A stretch of DNA of 5,067 bases from contig JAKSPF010000103.1 of the NCBI GenBank assembly GCA_024405065.1, forward strand, positions 1 to 5,067. The letters run 5' to 3'. The notes beneath the pieces are model-generated. The model made no database searches. It had not been told where the DNA came from and saw nothing but the letters and a program-made list of their open reading frames with translations. The DNA comes from Sphaerochaetaceae bacterium. Lineage in GTDB: Bacteria; Spirochaetota; Spirochaetia; Sphaerochaetales; Sphaerochaetaceae. This document shows, piece by piece, positions 1-5,067 of this stretch (position 1 is the stretch's first letter; each line of letters starts with the position of its first letter). The translations under genes were made by a program, and so were the position numbers.

Positions 1-2
1 CA

Positions 3-1022
3 CTTTACACGGATGCGAAGCTGATTATTCTTGACGAACCGACAACTGCTCTTTCAAATGATGAAATTGAGCATCTGTTCGGAATTTTGAGAAATCTTAA
101 AAAAAAGGGTAAATCGTTTATATTCATATCACATAAAATGCCTGAAATCTTTGCAGTTGCGGACAGATATACGGTTTTCAGGAACGGGCATTTTATTTCT
201 TCCGGCAATATCTCGGACACGAATCCCCGGCAAATCACATCTGAAATGGTAGGTCAGGATTATGTTGATTCCGATTTGTACAGGTCAAGACCACTCGGTC
301 AAGAGGTTCTTTCGTTGCACAATTTTTCAGGTCCGGGTTTCAGTAAAATAAGTTTTTCTGTCAGAAAAGGTGAGATTGTTGCATTCACGGGTCTTGCAGG
401 TTCGGGAGCCAGTGAACTTATGCAGGCAATGTTCGGTGTTCTGCCGGCTGAAGGCGGTTATATCAAAGTAAACGGGAAAAAACTTCAGGGTGCAATACCT
501 TTGTTTATGAAAAACAAAGTAGGTATGCTTCCGGCAAACAGAAAGGAAAATTCTGTTGTTCCCGATATGTCAATTCTTGAAAATTTTTATATTGCAGAGC
601 ATGTAATCTCTTCAAAAAAACAGCATATTGATTTTTCTGATGAAAAAAAACGATATTCGGCGCAGAAAGAATCTCTGAAAATCAAAGCAGGTGACAGTTC
701 ATTGGAGATTACTTCTCTTTCCGGAGGAAATCAGCAGAAGGTTTTCTTTGCAAAATGGTTGAATACAGGAGCAGAGGTGCTTTTGTTTGACAACCCGACA
801 CAGGGTGTTGATGTCGGTGCAAAAGGTGAAATCTACAAACTTATTCTTGATTTTGCAAAGGCGGGAAAGACTGTGATTTTCAATACTCTGGAGATTCCCG
901 AGGTTCAGAAAATCGCGGATCGTTGTGTGGTATTTTACGAAGGGCAGATTGCCGCTGTTCTGAATCACAGCGGGGTTACGGAACAGACGGTAATGGCATA
1001 TTCAACAGGTGCAAGTAAATAG
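3..1022 (+). CDS. Sugar-type ABC importer, tandem-domain ATP-binding protein (5' partial)
   Basis: This is the C-terminal 339 residues of an RbsA/MglA/XylG-type ATPase, which powers uptake of a monosaccharide or related solute from the cytoplasmic face of the inner membrane. The family is about 500 residues long, so roughly the first 160 (Walker A, Q-loop and signature of domain 1) lie before the window. Visible parts of domain 1 are Walker B LIILDEPTTAL (21-53) and the H-loop ISHKMPEI (His at 132-134). Domain 2 begins near 310, with a degenerate Walker A GLAGSGASEL (390-419), an intact signature LSGGNQQK (717-740), and a Walker B FDNPTQGVD in which Asn (792-794) replaces the usual Glu. The H-loop position reads NTLEIPEV and has no His. 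The frame is open to the window's left edge, so the TTG at 87 is internal and not the start. The permease gene follows after 9 bases. The substrate cannot be told from this part; sugar is the family default and a nucleoside is possible. Confidence 0.93.
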   Translation, partial: LYTDAKLIILDEPTTALSNDEIEHLFGILRNLKKKGKSFIFISHKMPEIFAVADRYTVFRNGHFISSGNISDTNPRQITSEMVGQDYVDSDLYRSRPLGQEVLSLHNFSGPGFSKISFSVRKGEIVAFTGLAGSGASELMQAMFGVLPAEGGYIKVNGKKLQGAIPLFMKNKVGMLPANRKENSVVPDMSILENFYIAEHVISSKKQHIDFSDEKKRYSAQKESLKIKAGDSSLEITSLSGGNQQKVFFAKWLNTGAEVLLFDNPTQGVDVGAKGEIYKLILDFAKAGKTVIFNTLEIPEVQKIADRCVVFYEGQIAAVLNHSGVTEQTVMAYSTGASK

Positions 1023-1031
1023 AGGTTAAAA

Positions 1032-2117
1032 ATGAAATTCGGAGATATAAGAAAAAAAATCGGAAATATTTGGTCACATTACTCATACATTTTAGTAATG
1101 TTGATTATCATGATTGTTTATGCAATCACAATTTCGGCAAACGGTAACTCATTCAGGTGGAGTCATATCTCTTCAATACTCAGTTCCCAAAACACATGTA
1201 TTATCGGGACAATGGCCATAGGAATGGCATTGATTGTCATTACCGGGCAGATTGATCTTTCAATAGGTTCTTCACTCGTATTTACAACAAGTGCTGCTAT
1301 TGTTGCGTTTAACATGACAAATTCAGTTTTTGCAATGATTTTTACAGCATTGCTGGTAGGCGGTCTTTGCGGTCTTGTGAACGGGACACTTGTGGGCATT
1401 GCAAAGATGCCCCCGTTCATAGCTACAATGGGAACAATGCTTATTTACAGGTCTCTTGCACTTTCGGTTGTCAGAAGTATGGATACATCACTTTCCGGTT
1501 CAACTTCAAGTCAATTTGCAATGCTCAGAGAGAAGAGTAAATATGATGTTCTGCGTTTTAAATTCGGCACAGGTAAGCTCGGTTTCGGAAATTTTGCAAT
1601 TCCGTATATTACTATTGTATTCATCCTCATGATTGCACTGTTCATTTTCATTACGAAGAAAACAAAGTACGGGAAGAGTATCTATGCGGTAGGTTCAAAC
1701 GAAAAGGCGGCACATCTTTCAGGTATAAATACGACATTTGTAAAAGTTTCGGTTTTTGTGGTAACCGGTTTTCTTGTGGGGGTTGCAAGTATTCTTCAGG
1801 CTTGTAAACTCGGTAATATTACTCCCGCTTCATCCGGAAAGAGTTATGAGATGTACGCCATTGCTGCAATTGTGCTCGGCGGTGTCAATATGGCAGGCGG
1901 AAGGGGAAATCTCCTCGGAGTTTTTTTCGGAGCCCTTTCTTACACAACGGTCAATTTCATCATTGTTTCAATTCCGTCTCTTTCAGTTGATATTCAGGAT
2001 ACATTCCAGGGACTCGTGCTGATTGTGGTGATTATCATCCAGACTGCTAGTCCTGTTATCAAACAGAAGATTCAGACTATAAAGCGTCGCCGTCAGGCTC
2101 TTGCTGAGGAAAAGTGA
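1032..2117 (+). CDS. Sugar-type ABC importer permease (RbsC/MglC/XylH family)
   Basis: This 361-residue inner-membrane protein forms the transport channel, probably as a homodimer, for the ATPase encoded just upstream. It belongs to the BPD_transp_2 family. Hydrophobic segments occur near residues 16-36, 57-72, 80-121 (two), 130-147, 190-208, 238-258, 273-288, 294-315 and 325-340. Family hallmarks are GQIDLSIGS (72-80), the cytoplasmic coupling stretch YGKSIYAVGSNEKAAHLSG (213-231), and AIAAIVLGGVNMAGGRG (276-292). Residues 148-188 form a polar insertion between membrane segments, as in MglC/XylH-like members, and the C-terminus is a basic tail. The start is ATG at 1032 with AGAGG (1021-1025) six bases upstream, and the SD overlaps the stop of the ATPase gene. 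Only one permease gene lies next to the ATPase, which favours a sugar importer over the two-permease nucleoside (Nup-type) arrangement. The substrate is not determined. Confidence 0.94.
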   Translation: MKFGDIRKKIGNIWSHYSYILVMLIIMIVYAITISANGNSFRWSHISSILSSQNTCIIGTMAIGMALIVITGQIDLSIGSSLVFTTSAAIVAFNMTNSVFAMIFTALLVGGLCGLVNGTLVGIAKMPPFIATMGTMLIYRSLALSVVRSMDTSLSGSTSSQFAMLREKSKYDVLRFKFGTGKLGFGNFAIPYITIVFILMIALFIFITKKTKYGKSIYAVGSNEKAAHLSGINTTFVKVSVFVVTGFLVGVASILQACKLGNITPASSGKSYEMYAIAAIVLGGVNMAGGRGNLLGVFFGALSYTTVNFIIVSIPSLSVDIQDTFQGLVLIVVIIIQTASPVIKQKIQTIKRRRQALAEEK

Positions 2118-2129
2118 AGAATGTTAGTA

Positions 2130-2171
2130 ATACTTGGCTATGTTGTGATGTGACAAGGGATTCTCAAGTAT
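2130..2171. repeat. Inverted repeat, 7-bp arms, in the gap before the dCMP deaminase gene
   Basis: ATACTTG at 2130-2136 is matched exactly by its reverse complement CAAGTAT at 2165-2171, and one further G-U pair (2137/2164) is possible in RNA. A 4-bp inner stem, TTGT (2143-2146) with ACAA (2153-2156), lies within the loop. No T-run follows the right arm, so it does not look like an intrinsic terminator. The right arm overlaps a TATATT -10-like element. It could be an operator, an mRNA structure at the end of the importer operon, or chance. Confidence 0.4.
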
Positions 2172-2174
2172 ATT
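2143..2174 (+). promoter_or_regulatory. Weak sigma-70-like promoter candidate for dCMP deaminase/RNase D
   Basis: TATATT (2169-2174) matches the TATAAT -10 consensus at five of six bases. The best upstream -35 candidate is TTGTGA (2143-2148), but the 20-base spacing is longer than the preferred 16-18. GTGACA (2150-2155) is closer to consensus but only 13 bases away. The gene pair might instead be read through from the importer operon, since no terminator is seen between them. Confidence 0.25.
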
Positions 2175-2197
2175 GCAGAGATTCATAACGTTGAAGG

Positions 2198-2205
2198 AAG
2201 GAGGT
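2198..2205 (+). promoter_or_regulatory. Near-consensus Shine-Dalgarno for dCMP deaminase
   Basis: AAGGAGGT lies 4-5 bases before the ATG at 2210 and is an essentially perfect anti-SD match. It fixes the start at 2210. It is the strongest ribosome binding site in the window; the next two genes downstream have no recognisable one. Confidence 0.85.
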
Positions 2206-2209
2206 TATC

Positions 2210-2689
2210 ATGGGAAAGAGGGAAGATTACATTTCTTGGGACGAATATTTCATGGCTGTTGCCGTGTTGTCTTCAATGAGAAGCAAGGATCCGCATACCC
2301 AGGTCGGTGCGTGTATTGTCAATCAGGAGAAAAAGATTGTGGGTACGGGGTACAACGGCTTTCCCACAGGTTGCAGTGATGATGAACTTCCGTGGGAGAG
2401 AGAAGGTGATCCCTGTGATACAAAATACCCGTATGTGTGTCACGCAGAGCTTAATGCAATTCTGAACAGCAATACTCAGAATCTGAGAGGATGCACATTG
2501 TACGTTGCACTTTTTCCGTGCAATGAGTGTGCAAAGGCAATTATTCAGAGCGGTATAAAAACGGTGATTTACAAAGATGACAAGTACGCCGATACGGACG
2601 GGGTGAAGGCATCCAAGAAAATGTTTGATCAGGCGGGAGTGGAGTACTCACAGCTTGTGATTGACCGTGAACTTGTCCTGCAGATATGA
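2210..2689 (+). CDS. Deoxycytidylate (dCMP) deaminase
   Basis: This 159-residue cytosolic enzyme is predicted to hydrolyse dCMP to dUMP and ammonia, supplying dUMP for thymidylate synthase. The zinc-deaminase core is complete. CHAEL gives zinc ligand His78 and catalytic Glu80, and PCNEC gives zinc ligands Cys104 and Cys107. [16 protein letters not shown] (47-62) is the stretch typical of true dCMP deaminases, linked in studied members to dCTP/dTTP allosteric control; control of this protein is inferred only. From memory, long stretches such as [34 protein letters not shown] and [11 protein letters not shown] are identical or nearly so to human DCTD, closer than to typical ComEB-type bacterial enzymes. 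The start is fixed by the strong SD at 2198. The stop overlaps the next gene's start (ATGA, 2686-2689), so the two are probably co-transcribed and translationally coupled. Nothing looks truncated. Confidence 0.96.
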   Translation: MGKREDYISWDEYFMAVAVLSSMRSKDPHTQVGACIVNQEKKIVGTGYNGFPTGCSDDELPWEREGDPCDTKYPYVCHAELNAILNSNTQNLRGCTLYVALFPCNECAKAIIQSGIKTVIYKDDKYADTDGVKASKKMFDQAGVEYSQLVIDRELVLQI

Positions 2690-3561
2690 CACCGTATACC
2701 CATATAGAGACATCTCAACAGCTCAGAGAATTCATAGCTTCCTTTCTTACTGCAGGTACAAAGTCCTTTGCAATGGATTTTGAGGAAGAATCCAATCTTC
2801 ACGTTTACGGAGAGCATCTGTGTCTCATTCAGCTTTTTGACGGAAAAAAGTATTATGTAATTGATGCATGGAAGATACAGAACAGCCCTGACGGTGTGAA
2901 TTCGTTGAAATTTTTTCTTGAAAGTCCTGTGGAAAAAGTGATGTTTGACTGTTCAAGTGATGCGGCGATAGTCAGAAAGACTCTCGGCTCTCAGATTGCC
3001 GGTGTGTTTGACATAAGGATTATTGCACAGGCATTGGGGTACATGGGTAATCTTACCGGTCTTGTTGAAAGAAATCTTCATATTATCTGCGATTCCGGAA
3101 CTGCCAAAAAAAAGTACCAGCGTGCCAACTGGATGAAAAGGCCTCTTCCCGAAGAACAGATTGAGTATGCTTTGGATGATGTGAAGTACCTTTTTGATTT
3201 AAAACAATCACTTGAAGAAGAGATGAAGGGTCTTTCAGCTCAGCAGCAGAAGGGCATAATGTCTGCAATGAGAAATTGCGCAAAGCAGAAACACCGTGAA
3301 AGACCCGGTTGGGAGAAGATCTGCAATTACAAATTGCTAAATCATTGCGAAAAGGTTTATATCAGGTACTTTTTCACAGCACGTGACGTACTTGCAAAAA
3401 AGGCAAACGTGCCTCCGATGAACATAGTGGATAAACAGACTGTGGTTAAGATGGCAAAAACCGGTACGTGGGAGGGGCTGCTTGAAGGTCCCCAGTTGAG
3501 ATATTCCGGAGCCTTTGAACAGGCAAGGATGAAGGCGTGTGCGGAGATGGAAAATAAATGA
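2686..3561 (+). CDS. rnd: Ribonuclease D-like 3'-5' exoribonuclease (DEDDy, HRDC-like C-terminus)
   Basis: This 291-residue protein is a cytosolic 3'-5' exonuclease; RNase D trims the 3' ends of tRNA precursors and other small RNAs using two metal ions. Exo I is MDFEEE with Asp31 and Glu33, followed by the typical LCLIQLFDG (45-53). Exo II is [10 protein letters not shown] with Asp92, lacking the usual His-Ala-Gly lead-in. Exo III is YALDD with Tyr161 and Asp165, preceded by the RNase D stretch [15 protein letters not shown] (144-158). All four DEDD acids and the Tyr are present. Residues about 209-285 (starting [11 protein letters not shown]) resemble one HRDC helical domain. E. coli RNase D is about 375 residues with two HRDC domains, so this is a short form. 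The start overlaps the previous stop by 4 bases and has no visible Shine-Dalgarno, so translation probably depends on coupling. A later start at Met30 would leave no fold upstream of the catalytic Asp31. A general DEDDy DNA/RNA exonuclease is the main alternative. Confidence 0.88.
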   Translation: MTPYTHIETSQQLREFIASFLTAGTKSFAMDFEEESNLHVYGEHLCLIQLFDGKKYYVIDAWKIQNSPDGVNSLKFFLESPVEKVMFDCSSDAAIVRKTLGSQIAGVFDIRIIAQALGYMGNLTGLVERNLHIICDSGTAKKKYQRANWMKRPLPEEQIEYALDDVKYLFDLKQSLEEEMKGLSAQQQKGIMSAMRNCAKQKHRERPGWEKICNYKLLNHCEKVYIRYFFTARDVLAKKANVPPMNIVDKQTVVKMAKTGTWEGLLEGPQLRYSGAFEQARMKACAEMENK

Positions 3562-3601
3562 CGTTTCACCGGTTCGTGTATGCAATGTGTTTGTAGCCGT
3601 A

Positions 3602-3630
3602 TTGACCTTATCCGAAATTTGTAACAGAAT
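3602..3630 (+). promoter_or_regulatory. Sigma-70-like promoter candidate placed for a leaderless TolC-family mRNA
   Basis: TTGACC (3602-3607) matches the -35 consensus at five of six bases. CAGAAT (3625-3630) matches the -10 consensus at four of six, with the ideal 17-base spacer. A start point 6-7 bases beyond the -10 falls at about 3636-3637, and 3637 is the A of the ATG. The gene has no Shine-Dalgarno, which agrees with a leaderless transcript. Both boxes are short, so chance remains possible. Confidence 0.4.
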
Positions 3631-3636
3631 TTTTTT

Positions 3637-4971
3637 ATGTGTTCTTTAACGGGAAAAAAAACTGTTGTTGTTGTTTTGCTTGTTTTTACGGCATTTTCCC
3701 TGTTTTCACAACAGGTCAGCATTTCTCTTGATGAGGCAGTTTCACTTGCTCTTAAAAACAGCAAGGCGGTAAAGGAAGCGGAAATCACATATCAAACCGC
3801 AATAAACAATTCAAAGGTAAATTCACTTATGCCGAGTTTCTCACTCGGTGCAAGTATAGGTCCCGACGGTTCCGTGCCGTTGGCATTGAGTGAAATAAAA
3901 ACACATTTCAACAGCGTTGCCGTCAGTGCGGGTATTTCATGGAACCTCTCTTCAAGTGATGTAATCAAAAAATCCACAAAAGAGCTGACATTGGAAAGAG
4001 CCCGTATGGCTTATGTTTCAACCGTCTATTCCGTAAGGTCTGAGACAGAACTTGCCTATTATTCGGTGGCTTCCTCTCAGGTGGCTGTGCAGCAAACTGC
4101 ACGTTCACTTGAACAGGCTGAGGATTCGCTTGCAAGAACTCAGGCAATGTATGATGCTTCACAGGTTGCGGAAACTTCACTTTCACAGGCACGTCTTACA
4201 GCAAGTGACAGCCGGCTTACCCTTGAAACTGCTCAGGATTCCCTTAAAACAGACTCCAGAGCCCTTGCAAAGCTCATCGGCTATCCTGAGGACACAACTG
4301 AATTTTTACTTGACGGGCTTCCGGATTTGTCACGGATAAAGACGGACAGACTCCGTGAAGTCGTTGAGCATTACTATTTACAGACAAACACGGTGAACAG
4401 TGCGCAACTTGCTCTTAAAATTGCAGAAAACGAAAATTTCAATAATATCGTCTCAAATGCAGTACCGAAGTTGAGTCTTTCCACGAGGTTATCTTACTCG
4501 GCAAACGGAAAGGACGGACTGGGCGGTAATGTGAATTTTGACAACTCTCCGTCATATTCTGCCACTTTGGGAATGTCAATTCCCATTGATACCTACATTC
4601 CCGGTACGTCGGCAAATGCTGATTTCAAAAACAGAAAACTGAATGTGGAGTCAAAGAGAATTTCTCTTGAGAATGCAAAGGACAAACTGAAAAAGACTGC
4701 CATGAACACGGTGACTGCCATTGAGCAGGCTCTGCGGAAAAAAGAAAATCTTGCGGAGCATCTTGTTCTTGCAACAAGAAATCTTGAACTTGTGCGTGAA
4801 GCGTGGGAAGCAGGTTTTTCCTCAAATACGAACCTTTCCAATGCACAGCTTGATTATGACTATGCGGTGATTTCACAGCTTACAAATGATTTCAACATAA
4901 TAGAACGTATATGCTCTCTTGCGTCACTTCTTGAACTTGACGTGAGCAGCGTGATGGAGTACATAACATGA
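3637..4971 (+). CDS. TolC-family outer-membrane efflux protein
   Basis: This 444-residue protein should form a trimeric outer-membrane channel with a long periplasmic helical tunnel for efflux or type I secretion. Residues 1-24 are a signal peptide: basic GKK, hydrophobic core VVVVLLVFTAFSLF, and likely cleavage near Ser24/Gln25. Two OEP repeats follow, about 28-215 and 235-437. Each starts with long helix, has a Ser/Gly-rich beta-hairpin (66-104 and 277-317) that would supply the barrel strands, and ends with the family's helix pattern (MYDASQVAETSLSQARL at 171-187; WEAGFSSNTNLSNAQL at 390-405). The length is normal for the family. An in-frame TAA at 3622 rules out an earlier start, and ATG 3637 is the only start that keeps the whole signal peptide. 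No Shine-Dalgarno precedes it; the six bases before it are all T. The stop overlaps the start of the next gene (ATGA), consistent with an export operon. The substrate is unknown. Confidence 0.93.
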   Translation: MCSLTGKKTVVVVLLVFTAFSLFSQQVSISLDEAVSLALKNSKAVKEAEITYQTAINNSKVNSLMPSFSLGASIGPDGSVPLALSEIKTHFNSVAVSAGISWNLSSSDVIKKSTKELTLERARMAYVSTVYSVRSETELAYYSVASSQVAVQQTARSLEQAEDSLARTQAMYDASQVAETSLSQARLTASDSRLTLETAQDSLKTDSRALAKLIGYPEDTTEFLLDGLPDLSRIKTDRLREVVEHYYLQTNTVNSAQLALKIAENENFNNIVSNAVPKLSLSTRLSYSANGKDGLGGNVNFDNSPSYSATLGMSIPIDTYIPGTSANADFKNRKLNVESKRISLENAKDKLKKTAMNTVTAIEQALRKKENLAEHLVLATRNLELVREAWEAGFSSNTNLSNAQLDYDYAVISQLTNDFNIIERICSLASLLELDVSSVMEYIT

Positions 4972-5067
4972 ACATTGCAAACCTGAAAAGTAAAATAAAA
5001 TCACTCGGTGCAGAAAAGGCGGCAACGCTTTTCATAGCGTTTCTCTGTTTTCTGCTGATTATCGGTA
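4968..5067 (+). CDS. Membrane-anchored protein, probable efflux periplasmic adaptor (3' partial)
   Basis: Only 33 residues are visible before the window ends. They comprise a Lys-rich start (MNIANLKSKIKSLGAEKAA) followed by a hydrophobic segment, TLFIAFLCFLLIIG, which would be a single N-terminal membrane anchor or uncleaved signal. The ATG overlaps the stop of the TolC-family gene by 4 bases (ATGA, 4968-4971), and GGAG (4956-4959) lies 8 bases upstream as a plausible ribosome binding site. A HlyD/MFP-type adaptor has this N-terminal layout and commonly sits beside a TolC-family gene, so that is the likeliest identity. This rests on context; a pump permease or an unrelated membrane protein cannot be excluded from the fragment. 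Confidence 0.7.
   Translation, partial: MNIANLKSKIKSLGAEKAATLFIAFLCFLLIIG

Noticed and set aside
99..107. A-run ending AAG, matching an A AAA AAG slippery heptamer in the correct frame for -1 slippage
   Set aside because: The ATPase reading frame continues intact with all family motifs, I see no stimulatory stem-loop directly downstream, and similar A8 runs recur at 643-650, 3106-3113 and 3654-3661.
2144..2155. CRP-like site TGTGA in the gap after the permease
   Set aside because: Only the left half-site is present; no TCACA-like partner lies at the required spacing.
2686..3561. Reading the deaminase/exonuclease pair as an anti-phage defence module
   Set aside because: Both proteins fit housekeeping families (dCMP deaminase, RNase D), with no effector, sensor, toxin or mobile element nearby. 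The idea is kept only as a remote possibility in the findings.
3562..3636. Intrinsic terminator after the RNase D gene, suggested by the T-run at 3630-3636
   Set aside because: The only pairing upstream of the T-run is a weak AT-only stem (AAATT/AATTT around 3615-3632), with no GC-rich hairpin. The T-run is better explained as the promoter-to-start spacer.
3630..3675. T7 before the ATG, A8 in early codons and (GTT)4 in the signal peptide of the TolC-family gene, suggesting phase variation by slippage
   Set aside because: A8 runs also occur inside the ATPase and RNase D genes, so they are background for this AT-rich genome. The tracts are shorter than typical phase-variable tracts.
3357..3788. 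143-residue antisense open frame spanning the RNase D end and TolC start
   Set aside because: It is antisense to two well-supported genes, has no recognisable domain or ribosome binding site, and its composition is that of a reverse-strand shadow.

Overview
The window is protein-coding on the + strand almost throughout. It holds six genes in three tight transcription-unit-like groups, two of them cut by the window edges. A TolC-family outer-membrane protein with a signal peptide marks a diderm bacterium. The moderately AT-rich composition, frequent A-runs and overall style of the proteins fit a spirochaete such as Treponema. That taxonomic guess is an inference and no marker gene confirms it.

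Region 1 (1-2117) is the distal part of a sugar-type ABC importer operon. It contains the C-terminal two thirds of a tandem-domain RbsA/MglA/XylG-type ATPase, then, after a 9-base gap, a single RbsC/MglC/XylH-type permease. A substrate-binding protein gene is expected upstream, outside the window. The second ATPase domain is degenerate at every catalytic position, including an unusual Asn in place of the Walker B glutamate.

Region 2 (2118-3561) starts with a 92-base gap that carries a 7-bp inverted repeat and a weak promoter-like element. Two genes follow with a 4-base ATGA overlap: a dCMP deaminase that closely resembles the eukaryotic enzyme, and a short RNase D-like DEDDy exonuclease with one HRDC-like region. 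Both act in nucleic acid or nucleotide turnover, but a shared pathway is not proven by the sequence.

Region 3 (3562-5067) begins with a 75-base gap holding a promoter-like element whose predicted start point falls on or next to the ATG of the TolC-family gene. That gene has no Shine-Dalgarno sequence, so it may be translated from a leaderless mRNA. Its stop overlaps the start of a truncated gene by 4 bases (ATGA). The visible 33 residues of that gene are a basic segment plus one membrane segment, as in the N-terminus of an efflux periplasmic adaptor. This looks like the front of an export operon.

I found no RNA gene, mobile element, CRISPR array or clear intrinsic terminator. Most of the window is ordinary core metabolism and transport, and I do not see a convincing new system. 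The best leads are the putative leaderless efflux operon, the eukaryote-like dCMP deaminase paired with an exonuclease, and the altered ATPase site.
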